A stretch of DNA of 64,000 nucleotides from Cupriavidus numazuensis (GCF_905397435.1 NZ_CAJPVI010000004.1:1-64000), one strand, 5' to 3'. Counted from the first letter of the stretch, positions 7,429 through 18,460 are shown. The notes: a model not told the origin generated them from the letters alone. Made by a program: numbers and translations.

Positions 7429-10400
7429 ATGAGTCACTTTCTGGATCGACTGAAGTTCATGTCGCGCGTCAAGTCCACGTACGCGGACGGGCACGGCGCG
7501 GTGGTGAACGAGGACCGCAAGTGGGAAGACGGCTACCGCAGCCGCTGGCAGCACGACAAGATCGTGCGTTCCACGCACGGTGTGAACTGCACGGGCTCGT
7601 GCTCGTGGAAGGTGTATGTGAAGAACGGCCTGATTACCTGGGAAACCCAGCAGACCGACTACCCGCGCACCCGGCCCGACCTGCCCAACCATGAACCGCG
7701 CGGCTGCCCGCGCGGTGCCTCGTACAGCTGGTACGTCTATTCAGCCCAGCGCGTGAAGTACCCGATGATCCGCGGCCGCCTGATGGAAATGTGGCGCGAG
7801 GCCCGCAAGACCATGGACCCGGTCGCGGCCTGGGAATCGATCAGCCAGGATCCGGAAAAGGCGAAGCGCTACAAGAGCGTGCGCGGCCAGGGCGGTTTCG
7901 TGCGCGCCGACTGGAACACCGCGACCGAGATGATCGCCGCCGCCAACGCGTTCACGGTCAAGAAGTTCGGCCCTGACCGCGTGATCGGCTTCTCGCCGAT
8001 TCCGGCCATGTCGATGGTGTCCTACGCCGCCGGCGCGCGCTACCTGAGCCTGATCGGCGGTGCCTGCCTGTCGTTCTACGACTGGTACTGCGACCTGCCG
8101 CCGGCCAGCCCGCAGATCTGGGGCGAACAAACCGACGTGCCCGAATCCGCCGACTGGTACAACTCGACCTACCTGATGGTGTGGGGCTCCAACGTGCCGC
8201 AGACGCGCACGCCGGACGCGCACTTCTACACCGAGGTGCGCTACAAAGGCACCAAGACCGTGGCCGTGTCGTCCGACTTCGGCGAGATGGTCAAGTTCGG
8301 CGACATCTGGCTGGCCCCGAAGCAAGGCACCGACGCCGCGCTCGCGATGGCCATGGGCCATGTCGTGCTCAAGGAATTCCACGTCAGCCGAAAGTCCACC
8401 TACTTCCGCGACTACATCAAGCAGTACACCGACATGCCGATGCTGGTGCTGCTGCGCGACAACGGCGGCACGCTCGTGCCTGACCACTTCCTGCGCGCGT
8501 CGAACCTGGCCAACAACCTCGGCGAGGCGAACCATCCCGAATGGAAGACGCTGCAGATCGACGATGCAACGGGCGATATCGTCGCGCCCAATGGTTCAAT
8601 CGGATTCCGCTGGGGCGAAGCCGTGCACAACGATGGCGAAAAGGTCGGCCGCTGGAACCTGGAGATGAAGGACGGCGGCAGCGGCCGCAACATCGATCCG
8701 CGCCTGTCGCTGCTGGGCAGCCACGACGAGGTCGCCGAGGTCGGCTTCCCGTACTTCGGCGGCGAGCACGACGCGCTGCTGCGCCGCCGCGTGCCAGCCC
8801 GCCGCGTGACGCTGGCCGACGGCACCACCGCGCTCGTGGCAACTGTGTATGACCTCCAGCTCGCCAACTATGGCGTCGACCAGGGCCTGGGCGGCCCGAA
8901 CGTCGCGGCCTCCTATGAGGATGATGTCCCCTACACGCCGGCCTGGCAGGAAAAGCACACCTCGGTGCCGGCCAAGCTCGTCATCCAGGTCGCGCGCGAA
9001 TTCGCCGACAACGCGGACCGCACGCAAGGCAAGAGCATGGTCATCGTCGGTGCGGCGTTGAACCACTGGTACCACAACGACATGATCTACCGCGGCATCA
9101 TCAACCTGCTGATGATGTGCGGCTGCGTCGGCAAGAGCGGTGGCGGCTGGGCCCACTATGTCGGCCAGGAAAAGCTGCGTCCGCAGTTCGGCTGGGCGCC
9201 GCTGGCCTTCGGGCTCGACTGGTCGCGGCCGCCGCGCCAGATGAACGGCACCTCGTTCTTCTACAACCACACCAGCCAGTGGCGCCATGAGAAGCTCGGC
9301 GTCGACGAGATCCTGTCGCCGACCGCCGACAAGGGCAAGTACGACAAGATGTCGCTGCTGGATCTCAACGCCAAGTCCGAACGCATGGGCTGGCTGCCGT
9401 CCGCACCGCAGCTCGGCAGCAACCCGCTCGACGTGGTCGATGCGGCAGAGCGCGCCGGCAAGGACCCGGTGGCCTATACCGTAGAGCAACTGAAGTCCGG
9501 CAACCTGCAGTTCGCGTGCGACGACCCCGACAACCCGGCCAACTTCCCGCGCAATATGTTCGTATGGCGCTCGAACATCCTCGGTAGCTCGGGCAAGGGC
9601 CACGAGTACTTCCTGAAGTACCTGCTCGGCACGCAGAACGCCGTGTTCGGCGACGAGAACGACGCGATCAAGCCCACCGAAGTCAAGGTACGTCCGGCCG
9701 TCGAAGGCAAGCTCGACCTGCTGACCGTGCTCGACTTCCGCATGAGCACGACCTGCCTGTACGGCGACATCGTGCTGCCCACGGCCACGTGGTACGAGAA
9801 GGACGATCTCAACACGTCCGACATGCACCCGTTCATCCACCCGCTGTCGGAGGCCGTGCAGCCGCTGTGGGAAAGCAAGACCGACTGGGAAATCTACAAG
9901 GCCATCGCGAAGAAGTTCAGCGAGATTGCCGGGCCTTACCTCGGTACGCGCAAGGATCTCGTCTGCACGCCGCTGCTGCACGACACCCCGGGTGAACTCG
10001 GCCAGCCGTTCGAGCCGAAGGACTGGAAGCATGGCGAGTGCGACCTGATTCCTGGCAAGACCGCACCGTCGATGACGGTGGTCGAGCGCAACTACGCCGA
10101 CATCTACAAGAAGTTCTCGTCGATCGGCCCGCTGCTCGACAAGATGGGCAACGGCGGCAAGGGCATCAACTGGGATACCAAGCATGAGGTCAGGGAGATC
10201 GGTGAACTGAGCAAGACCGTCACCGAGCCGGGCGTGAGCCAGGGCCGTCCGAAGCTGGAAAGCGCGATCGATGCGGCGGAGATGATCCTGACCTTCGCGC
10301 CCGAGACCAACGGCCACGTCGCCGTCAAGGCGTGGGATGCGCTGTCGAAGATCACGGGCCGCGACCACACGCACCTCGCCGAAGGCCGCGAGCACGACAA

Positions 10401-11175
10401 GATCCGCTTCCGCGACGTGCAGGCACAGCCGCGCAAGATCATCTCCGCGCCGACATGGTCGGGGCTCGAGTCAGAGGAGGTCAGCTACAACGCCGGCTAC
10501 ACCAACGTGCATGAGCTGATTCCCTGGCGCACGCTGACCGGCCGCCAGCAGTTCTGGCAGGACCATCGCTGGATGCTCGACTTCGGTGAAGGCTCGTGCG
10601 TGTACAAGCCCGCGATCGACACCAAGACGGTCAGCCCGATGCTCGGCAAGAAGCCAAACGGCAACCCGGAGCTGGTGCTGAACTGGATCACGCCGCACCA
10701 GAAGTGGGGCATCCACTCCACCTACTCGGACAACCTGCGCATGCTGACGCTGTCGCGCGGCGGTCCGCACGTGTGGATCTCGGAGGTCGAGGCCAAGGCC
10801 AACGGCATTCGCGACAACGACTGGGTCGAGGTGTTCAACGTCAACGGCACGCTGACCGCGCGCGTGGTGGTGTCGCAGCGCGTGCCGCAAGGCATGTGCC
10901 TGATGTACCACGCGCAGGAGAAGATCGTGAACGTGCCCGGCGCCGAAACCAGCCGCATGCGCGGCGGCATCCATAACTCGGTCACGCGCGCCGTGACCAA
11001 GCCCACGCACATGATCGGCGGCTACGCGCAGCTTGCCTACGGCTTTAACTACTACGGCACCGTGGGCAGCAACCGCGACGAGTTCGTGATCCTGCGCAAG
11101 ATGAACAAGGTCGACTGGCTGGAAGGGCCGCTCGTGGAAAAGACTGCGACGTTGACCGAGAAGGAAGGAGCCTGA
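7429..11175 (+). CDS. narG: Respiratory nitrate reductase alpha subunit (Mo-bisMGD)
   Basis: A 1248-residue catalytic subunit that reduces nitrate to nitrite on the cytoplasmic face of the membrane. The FS0 cluster ligands His50, Cys54, Cys58 and Cys93 and the molybdenum ligand Asp222 are visible at the same numbers as in E. coli NarG. There is no twin-arginine signal beyond the vestigial N-terminus (FLDRLKFMSR), as expected for cytoplasm-facing NarG. The ribosome site GGAGAACAAG precedes the ATG. narH starts 2 bp after its stop, so the two are tightly coupled. Confidence 0.98.
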   Translation: MSHFLDRLKFMSRVKSTYADGHGAVVNEDRKWEDGYRSRWQHDKIVRSTHGVNCTGSCSWKVYVKNGLITWETQQTDYPRTRPDLPNHEPRGCPRGASYSWYVYSAQRVKYPMIRGRLMEMWREARKTMDPVAAWESISQDPEKAKRYKSVRGQGGFVRADWNTATEMIAAANAFTVKKFGPDRVIGFSPIPAMSMVSYAAGARYLSLIGGACLSFYDWYCDLPPASPQIWGEQTDVPESADWYNSTYLMVWGSNVPQTRTPDAHFYTEVRYKGTKTVAVSSDFGEMVKFGDIWLAPKQGTDAALAMAMGHVVLKEFHVSRKSTYFRDYIKQYTDMPMLVLLRDNGGTLVPDHFLRASNLANNLGEANHPEWKTLQIDDATGDIVAPNGSIGFRWGEAVHNDGEKVGRWNLEMKDGGSGRNIDPRLSLLGSHDEVAEVGFPYFGGEHDALLRRRVPARRVTLADGTTALVATVYDLQLANYGVDQGLGGPNVAASYEDDVPYTPAWQEKHTSVPAKLVIQVAREFADNADRTQGKSMVIVGAALNHWYHNDMIYRGIINLLMMCGCVGKSGGGWAHYVGQEKLRPQFGWAPLAFGLDWSRPPRQMNGTSFFYNHTSQWRHEKLGVDEILSPTADKGKYDKMSLLDLNAKSERMGWLPSAPQLGSNPLDVVDAAERAGKDPVAYTVEQLKSGNLQFACDDPDNPANFPRNMFVWRSNILGSSGKGHEYFLKYLLGTQNAVFGDENDAIKPTEVKVRPAVEGKLDLLTVLDFRMSTTCLYGDIVLPTATWYEKDDLNTSDMHPFIHPLSEAVQPLWESKTDWEIYKAIAKKFSEIAGPYLGTRKDLVCTPLLHDTPGELGQPFEPKDWKHGECDLIPGKTAPSMTVVERNYADIYKKFSSIGPLLDKMGNGGKGINWDTKHEVREIGELSKTVTEPGVSQGRPKLESAIDAAEMILTFAPETNGHVAVKAWDALSKITGRDHTHLAEGREHDKIRFRDVQAQPRKIISAPTWSGLESEEVSYNAGYTNVHELIPWRTLTGRQQFWQDHRWMLDFGEGSCVYKPAIDTKTVSPMLGKKPNGNPELVLNWITPHQKWGIHSTYSDNLRMLTLSRGGPHVWISEVEAKANGIRDNDWVEVFNVNGTLTARVVVSQRVPQGMCLMYHAQEKIVNVPGAETSRMRGGIHNSVTRAVTKPTHMIGGYAQLAYGFNYYGTVGSNRDEFVILRKMNKVDWLEGPLVEKTATLTEKEGA

Positions 11176-11177
11176 GA

Positions 11178-12725
11178 ATGAAGATCCGTGCCCAGGTAGC
11201 CATGGTGCTGAACCTCGACAAGTGCATCGGCTGCCATACCTGCTCCGTGACCTGCAAGAACGTGTGGACCAGCCGTGACGGCATCGAGTACGCATGGTTC
11301 AACAATGTCGAAACCAAGCCCGGCATCGGCTATCCCAAGGAATGGGAAAACCAGGACAAGTGGCAAGGCGGCTGGAAGCGCAATGCCAACGGCAGCCTCG
11401 AGCCGCGCCAGGGCGGCAAGCTGAAGATCCTGGCGAACCTGTTCGCCAACCCGAACCTGCCGCAGATCGACGACTACTACGAGCCGTTCACGTACGACTA
11501 CGAGCATCTGCAGAAGGCACCGCTCGTGCAGACGCCGCCGACCGCGCGCCCGGTGTCCGTGCTGACCGGCCGCAAGATGGAAAAGATCGAATGGGGCCCG
11601 AACTGGGAAGACGACCTCGGCGGCGAATTCAGCTCGCGCGGCCGCGACAAGCTGTTCGACGACGTGCAGAAGGAGATGTACTCGACCTTCGAGAACACCT
11701 TCATGATGTATCTGCCGCGCCTGTGCGAGCACTGCCTGAACCCGGCGTGCGTGGCGTCGTGCCCGTCGGGCTCGATCTACAAGCGCGAGGACGACGGCAT
11801 TGTCCTGGTCGACCAGGACAAGTGCCGCGGCTGGCGCATGTGCATCTCGGGCTGCCCGTACAAAAAGATCTACTTCAACTGGCAGAGCGGCAAGGCCGAG
11901 AAATGCCTGTTCTGCTATCCGCGCATCGAGGCCGGCCAGCCGACCGTGTGTTCGGAAACCTGCGTCGGCCGAATCCGCTATCTCGGCGTGATGCTGTATG
12001 ACGCGGACCGTATCGAGCAGGCTGCGTCGGTCGCCGACGAGCGCGACCTGTACCAGTCGCAGCTCGACATATTCCTCGACCCGCACGATCCCACCGTGCA
12101 GGCCGAGGCGCGCCGCCAGGGCATTCCGCAAAGCTGGCTGGACGCGGCGCGCAAGTCGCCCGTCTACAAGATGGCGTGCGAATGGAAGGTGGCCTTCCCG
12201 CTGCATCCCGAATACCGCACGCTGCCGATGGTCTGGTACATCCCGCCGCTGTCGCCGATCCAGTCCGCCGCCGAGGCGGGCCATATGGGCATGAACGGCG
12301 TGATCCCTGACGTCAAGAGCCTGCGTATTCCGGTGAAGTACCTCGCCAACCTGCTGACCGCGGGCGACGTCATGCCGGTGCTGTCCGCACTCGACCGCAT
12401 GCTCGCGATGCGCGCCTACAAGCGCTCGCAGGTCGTGGACGGCATGCAGGACCTGGCGGTGCTCGAACAGGTCGGCCTGACGCCGGCGCAGGTCGAAGAC
12501 ATGTACCAGACCATGGCCATCGCGAACTATGAAGACCGCTTCGTCATCCCGTCGTCGCACAAGGAAATGGTCGAGGACAGCTTCGGCGACAAGGCCAGTT
12601 GCGGCTTCACCTTCGGCAATGGCTGCTCCGGCGGCACGTCCGAAGGCACGCTGTTCGGCAAGAAGCCGAAGCCGGCCATCGCTTATGCCGCCCTGCCGCG
12701 TTCGCGCAAGGCGTTTGCAGGCTGA
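11178..12725 (+). CDS. narH: Respiratory nitrate reductase beta subunit (4 Fe-S clusters)
   Basis: A 515-residue electron-transfer subunit. The first ferredoxin motif has Cys16, Cys19, Cys22 and Cys26, as in E. coli NarH. Further motifs are CEHCLNPACVASCPSG, CRGWRMCISGCPYKK (Trp in place of a Cys gives the [3Fe-4S] cluster) and CLFCYPRIEAGQ with a later C-x3-C. It passes electrons from the NarI hemes to NarG. It lies between narG and narJ, with a 18-bp gap to narJ. Confidence 0.98.
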   Translation: MKIRAQVAMVLNLDKCIGCHTCSVTCKNVWTSRDGIEYAWFNNVETKPGIGYPKEWENQDKWQGGWKRNANGSLEPRQGGKLKILANLFANPNLPQIDDYYEPFTYDYEHLQKAPLVQTPPTARPVSVLTGRKMEKIEWGPNWEDDLGGEFSSRGRDKLFDDVQKEMYSTFENTFMMYLPRLCEHCLNPACVASCPSGSIYKREDDGIVLVDQDKCRGWRMCISGCPYKKIYFNWQSGKAEKCLFCYPRIEAGQPTVCSETCVGRIRYLGVMLYDADRIEQAASVADERDLYQSQLDIFLDPHDPTVQAEARRQGIPQSWLDAARKSPVYKMACEWKVAFPLHPEYRTLPMVWYIPPLSPIQSAAEAGHMGMNGVIPDVKSLRIPVKYLANLLTAGDVMPVLSALDRMLAMRAYKRSQVVDGMQDLAVLEQVGLTPAQVEDMYQTMAIANYEDRFVIPSSHKEMVEDSFGDKASCGFTFGNGCSGGTSEGTLFGKKPKPAIAYAALPRSRKAFAG

Positions 12726-12743
12726 CCAGACAGGAGAACTCAC

Positions 12744-13430
12744 ATGCCCCACATGCCGCTTTACCCAGTCCTCAGCGCCCTGCTCTGCTACCCGGAGGAA
12801 GCCCTGCTCGACTGTCTGCCCGAGATCGACGCGGCCCTGGCCGAATGGCCGCAGGCCCGCGAGCTGCTGGCGCCGCTGACCGCCCTGCTGCGCAGCGAAC
12901 CGCTCATCACGCTGCAGGAAAACTACGTGGCCACGTTCGACCGCAACCCGGCCCATTCGCTTCACCTGTTCGAGCACGTCCACGGCGAGAGCCGCGACCG
13001 CGGCCAGGCCATGGTCGATCTGATCGAGGAATACCGGCGCGACGGCTTTGAACCAACGGCGTCCGAGCTGCCTGATTACGTACCGCTGTTCCTCGAATAC
13101 CTTGGCGCGCTGGCCATGGACGCTAAGGACGCCCGGGCAGAGCAGTTGCTTGGCGATGCCATCCATGTGCTGGCCGCCGTGGGCGACCGCCTGGCGCGCA
13201 ACGAAAGCCCATATGCGAGCGTCTTCGCCGTGCTGCGCACGCTGACCGACGTGCAGCCGGAACCGCAAACCGAGCCGCCCGTGCGCGACATGGATGAAGC
13301 GCTGGAAACCTTCGGCCCTGGCGCGGATGGCGTCGAGCCGCTGCTCGGGCCCGCGACCGGCGGCCAGGCCGTGAAGTTCTACCCGCGTGGCACAACAGCG
13401 CAGCGTGCGCCGGTGTCCCCCGTCTGCTGA
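12744..13430 (+). CDS. narJ: Nitrate reductase assembly chaperone
   Basis: A 228-residue NarJ/TorD-family chaperone, close to the usual ~230 residues. The N-terminal segment YPVLSALLCYPEEALLDCLPE and the central YVATFDRNPAHSLHLFEHVHGESRDRGQAM are characteristic. NarJ binds the NarG N-terminus during molybdenum cofactor insertion and prevents premature membrane docking. It is not part of the final enzyme. It sits between narH and narI in the standard order, with ribosome site AGGAG before the ATG. Confidence 0.95.
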   Translation: MPHMPLYPVLSALLCYPEEALLDCLPEIDAALAEWPQARELLAPLTALLRSEPLITLQENYVATFDRNPAHSLHLFEHVHGESRDRGQAMVDLIEEYRRDGFEPTASELPDYVPLFLEYLGALAMDAKDARAEQLLGDAIHVLAAVGDRLARNESPYASVFAVLRTLTDVQPEPQTEPPVRDMDEALETFGPGADGVEPLLGPATGGQAVKFYPRGTTAQRAPVSPVC

Positions 13431-13449
13431 ACACGCCAAGGTGACGACC

Positions 13450-14133
13450 ATGAACCTGATCAACCAATTCCTCTTCGGCATCTACCCGTATATCGCACTC
13501 GCCATCTTCCTGTTCGGCAGCCTCGCGCGCTTCGAGCGCGAGCAGTACACCTGGAAGACCGACAGCTCGCAGGTGCTGTATCGCGGCAACCTGCGCACGG
13601 GCAACATCCTGTTCCACGTCGGCATCCTCGGGCTGTTCTTCGGCCACCTGGCCGGTCTGCTGACGCCCGTGGCGGTGTGGGACGCGCTCGGTGTCTCGCA
13701 CAGTCTCAAGCAGGCGGTGGCAATGACCGCCGGCGGCGTGATGGGCACCATGTGCCTGGCCGGCCTGCTGATCCTGCTGCATCGCCGCCTGACCAACGCG
13801 CGCGTATCGGCAGTGACCCGTACTGGCGACAAGGTACTGCTGCTGTGGCTGCTGGTGACGCTGCTGCTCGGGCTGTCGACCATCTTCGAATCGGCCAGCC
13901 ATATGGACGGCCACATGATGGTGCTGCTGATGACGTGGGCACAGCACATCGTCACGCTGCGCGGCGACGCCGCGAGCTTCGTGGCCGATGCCCCGCTGCT
14001 GTTCAAGGCACACCTGTTCATGGGCATGTCGCTGTTCGTGATCTTCCCGTTCACGCGTCTCGTCCATGTGTGGAGCGGCTTCGCTTCCGTGGGCTACCTT
14101 GGCCGCGCGTGGCAACTCGTGCGCAGCCGTTAA
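13450..14133 (+). CDS. narI: Respiratory nitrate reductase gamma subunit (diheme cytochrome b)
   Basis: A 227-residue, five-helix membrane subunit that oxidises quinol. Heme b ligand candidates are His56 and His66 (FHVGILGLFFGHL), identical in number to E. coli NarI, and His188 and His206 (FKAHLFMGM; RLVHVWSG). The ATG at 13450 is chosen because it matches the family N-terminus; the frame is open further upstream but codes nothing membrane-like. It completes the NarGHI enzyme and is followed by a parvulin gene after 28 bp. Confidence 0.97.
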   Translation: MNLINQFLFGIYPYIALAIFLFGSLARFEREQYTWKTDSSQVLYRGNLRTGNILFHVGILGLFFGHLAGLLTPVAVWDALGVSHSLKQAVAMTAGGVMGTMCLAGLLILLHRRLTNARVSAVTRTGDKVLLLWLLVTLLLGLSTIFESASHMDGHMMVLLMTWAQHIVTLRGDAASFVADAPLLFKAHLFMGMSLFVIFPFTRLVHVWSGFASVGYLGRAWQLVRSR

Positions 14134-14161
14134 GCGCACTACATCCGAACCGGAGAACACC

Positions 14162-14914
14162 ATGCCAGTCACCGTCAATGGCGTAGAGCTGACCGACGAC
14201 GATATCGAACGTGAAATGGACCAGCATCGCGATGCGCGCAATCCCGCGCATATGGCGACAGTGTCGGCGATCCTGCGCCGCCTGATGCGCACGGAGGCCG
14301 AGCGCCTCGGCATCGCCGGCGACGACACGAATGACGATGCGCTCGCACTGGCACTGCTCGCGCATGAAGCGCCCGTACCGGACGCGGACGAAAGCAGCTG
14401 CCGCCGTCACTACGACAGCCGGCCCGACCGCTTCCGCGAAGGCGAATGGGTCGAGGTCGAGCACATCCTGTTCCAGGTCACGCCGCGCGTGCCGCTCGAC
14501 GCGCTGCGCGAGGTGGCGCAGCAGACGCTAGCGCTGATCAAGGGCGATCCGTCGAGCTTTGCGAGCCATGCTCGCGCACTGTCGAACTGCCCGAGTGGCG
14601 CGGGCGGCGGTCGCCTGGGCCGTGTGTTCCGCGGCGAGACCGCGCCGGAATTCGAGCGCGTGGCTTTCTCCGCTCCGGCCCAAGGCCTGTTGCCGCAACT
14701 CGTCGAGACACGCTTTGGCTTGCATATCGTGTGCGTGCTCGACCGCTGCGACGGCACCCGCCTGCCGTTCGACATGGTGCGTTCGGATATCGCAAGCGCC
14801 TTGACAGCCGCCGCACGCGACCGGGCCTGGAAGCAGTACGCCAGCCTGCTGATCGGCAGGGCCAGCATCACAGGCATCGAACTCGACGGCGCCGACAGCC
14901 CGCTGGTGCAGTAG
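14162..14914 (+). CDS. Parvulin-type (PpiC) peptidyl-prolyl isomerase in nar operon
   Basis: A 250-residue protein with an N-terminal helical region (SurA/NifM-like) and a C-terminal parvulin domain from about residue 95 (VEVEHILFQVTP, then SNCPSGAGGGRLGRVFRGE, FSAPAQG and TRFGLHIVCV). There is no signal peptide, so it is probably cytoplasmic. Parvulins at the end of narGHJI operons are seen in other beta-proteobacteria and are presumed to help fold or assemble the reductase, but this is inference from position. It lies 28 bp after narI and 22 bp before the carbonic anhydrase gene. Confidence 0.85.
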   Translation: MPVTVNGVELTDDDIEREMDQHRDARNPAHMATVSAILRRLMRTEAERLGIAGDDTNDDALALALLAHEAPVPDADESSCRRHYDSRPDRFREGEWVEVEHILFQVTPRVPLDALREVAQQTLALIKGDPSSFASHARALSNCPSGAGGGRLGRVFRGETAPEFERVAFSAPAQGLLPQLVETRFGLHIVCVLDRCDGTRLPFDMVRSDIASALTAAARDRAWKQYASLLIGRASITGIELDGADSPLVQ

Positions 14915-14936
14915 ACGGGTTCAGGAGGCTAGTGGC

Positions 14937-15617
14937 ATGCACGAGGTCGAACGTCTGCTGAAAGGCTTCGAACGCTTCCAGCAGCATTACTTCGAGGATG
15001 AGCCCGAGCTGTTCGATACGCTGCGCGACGGGCAGCGTCCGCCGACACTGGTAATCGGATGCAGCGATTCGCGCGTCGACCCTGCGCTGCTGCTGGGTTG
15101 CGATCCCGGCGAGCTGTTCACGGTGCGCAATATCGGCAACCTCGTACCGCCATGCACGGGTAGCCATGAAGGCAGCCTGCATGGCGTGTCAGCCGCGATC
15201 CAGTTCGCGGTGGAACAGCTGCAGGTAGCACGCATCATCGTGATGGGCCATGCCGGATGCGGCGGCATTCGCGCCTTGCTGGCGCAACCTGCAGATGCGG
15301 GACGGGACGAAGCTCCTGCAGGCGACGACTTCATCGGGCCGTGGGTGCGAATTGCCAGTCCGGCAAGGCGGCACGTCGACGAGACCCTCGCTGGCGCCAC
15401 CAGCGCGCAACGCCAGCGCGCGTGCGAACAGGCGGCCATCTTGGTGTCGCTGCGCAATCTCGAGACGTTTCCGTTCGTCCGACGCCAAGTGGAGCGTGGA
15501 CGATTGACGCTGCATGGATGGTATTTTGACCTGCAGGCGGGGGCGTTACTGGCGTACTCGCAACGGGCGGATTGCTTTCTGCAAGTGGTTTGTTCGGTGG
15601 AGGGGAAGGGGGGATGA
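14937..15617 (+). CDS. Beta-class carbonic anhydrase
   Basis: A 226-residue zinc enzyme interconverting CO2 and bicarbonate. The zinc ligands appear in CSDSRVDP (Cys with the Asp-Arg dyad) and HAGCGG (His, Cys). It also has VRNIGNLVPP and a C-terminal GWYFDLQAGALLAYS typical of the family. It lies 22 bp after the parvulin gene with an AGGAGG ribosome site, so it is probably the last gene of the nar operon. A link to pH or CO2 balance during nitrate respiration is inferred from position only. Confidence 0.92.
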   Translation: MHEVERLLKGFERFQQHYFEDEPELFDTLRDGQRPPTLVIGCSDSRVDPALLLGCDPGELFTVRNIGNLVPPCTGSHEGSLHGVSAAIQFAVEQLQVARIIVMGHAGCGGIRALLAQPADAGRDEAPAGDDFIGPWVRIASPARRHVDETLAGATSAQRQRACEQAAILVSLRNLETFPFVRRQVERGRLTLHGWYFDLQAGALLAYSQRADCFLQVVCSVEGKGG

Positions 15618-15658
15618 TGGCTCTTGTTGGAGGGGGATTATCGCTTTTGGCAGGCGTG

Positions 15659-15851
15659 GCTGTTTCGCTGGTGTAGTCGGCGGGGGGTTTGGGGTTGGGA
15701 TTGGGGTGTCGTGCTTGGCTGGCGCCGCTGTTTCGCCGGCGTAGCCGGCGGGGGTTTGTGGTTGGGATTGAGGTGTCGCTCTTGGCTCGCGCCGCTGTTT
15801 CGCCGGCGTAGCCGGCGACCTACTCTTTTGTCCGAGCGACAAAAGAGTAGG
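15659..15851. repeat. Left composite repeat: three 67-68-bp units plus terminal hairpin
   Basis: Units begin at 15659, 15727 and 15794 with GCTGTTTCGCYGG and contain the palindrome CGCCGGCGTAGCCGGCG. The third unit ends in a perfect hairpin: 14-bp stem 15819-15832/15838-15851, loop CGAGC. An inverted relative lies at 16421-16550. Confidence 0.85.
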
Positions 15852-16420
15852 CAGAAAAGCGCGTCGTTGCCGCTGGCCATCAATTCCACGGCGCCAGTGG
15901 TTCCAACGGCTTTGGACGCCTGCGATGGTGGTCAGTGGTTCGAGCCTGCTAACGCTATGTGAGTCAGAACCTGTGCCTTGCGCGGCACGGCGTTTGGACG
16001 ATCCCCAAGACGGACTCGGGTACAGCGTTCCAACACGGTCAGTGGTGGGACGCCTTCGGCTGCGCTGCGCGCACGTCGTCGTCTGGGGGCAAGCTCGTCA
16101 ACGTCGCTAGCGACCGAGTCCCCGTTCCAGTTCCTGTTCCAGTTCCAGTTCCCGACCCCCTGTCTCTACGCGCATGCAATGCGCCCAAGGCTTCGTCACT
16201 GAGGCGAGGTTAGGACTAGACCTCAGCGGTCTTACTCCGAGCCGCGCGTAGCGCAGCCGTAGGCGTCCCCGTGAAGGCATTATTAGCAGGGACCACTCCG
16301 TAATCCGGGTTCGCTCGTACGCGCTGGCCCATCCTAATCATCTACGCGGCAGGCAGTCCAGCGGTCCTCTGATGCAACAATGGCATTGAGCTCTTGGTTG
16401 ACCACGTAAACGCGCTTTTG
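15852..16420. other. Non-coding segment between inverted composite repeats
   Basis: This 569-bp stretch has no ORF with a ribosome site or recognisable similarity. It contains five tandem GTTCCN hexamers at 16124-16153 and an 8-bp inverted repeat (GGACTCGG at 16012-16019, CCGAGTCC at 16114-16121). The hairpins of both flanking repeats point inward toward it. It may be the body of an inactive mobile unit. Confidence 0.4.
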
Positions 16421-16550
16421 CCTACTTTTACCGCTCGGGTAAAAGTAGGTCGCCGGCTACGCCGGCGAAACAGCAGCGCCAGCGAAGAGCGACACCCCAT
16501 CCCAAGCGAGAAGCCCCCGCCCGCTACGCCAGCGAAACAGCAGCGCATGC
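16421..16550. repeat. Right composite repeat, inverted relative to the left copy
   Basis: It begins with a 12-bp hairpin, 16421-16432/16438-16449, loop GCTCG (reverse complement of the left loop). Two units follow, containing GCTACGCC-N-GCGAAACAGC, with GAAACAGC at 16467 and 16534, the same 67-bp period as the left copy but reverse-complemented. Confidence 0.8.
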
Positions 16551-16670
16551 CAAGCACCAAAGCCAGTTCAAACATCCAATAAAAAATCCTCTACCCACCC
16601 CATATATCCCTTTAAAAAATCCACTCCACTATCATTGTTATTTAAATAAATTCCCCATATCAACCTCCCG

Positions 16671-16684
16671 TTGACAACAGTCAA
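16671..16684 (+). promoter_or_regulatory. NNR/Dnr/FNR-type box upstream of nirS
   Basis: TTGAC-AACA-GTCAA is a perfect 5+5 dyad of the Crp/Fnr family. It sits in an AT-rich patch 109 bp before the nirS ATG. Placed at -41.5 it predicts a start near 16719, a leader of about 74 nt. It is the likely NO/anaerobic activation site for the whole nir operon. Confidence 0.75.
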
Positions 16685-16720
16685 CCCGGCCACCCGGATT
16701 CTTCACGATCATCCTCATGA

Positions 16721-18460
<1,740 letters not shown>

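Noticed and set aside
11052-13481. An 809-codon minus-strand frame
   Set aside because: It is antisense to narH and narJ, which have conserved cluster ligands and family motifs.
15624-15962. A plus-strand ORF and a mirror minus-strand ORF (16342-16575) with RRSRRPT-rich products
   Set aside because: Both are translations of the 67-bp repeat units and hairpins. The same peptide strings arise because the repeats are inverted copies, not because they are genes.
15659-16550. CRISPR array
   Set aside because: The units are imperfect, contiguous 67-bp repeats without unique spacers and end in hairpins; no cas genes are present.
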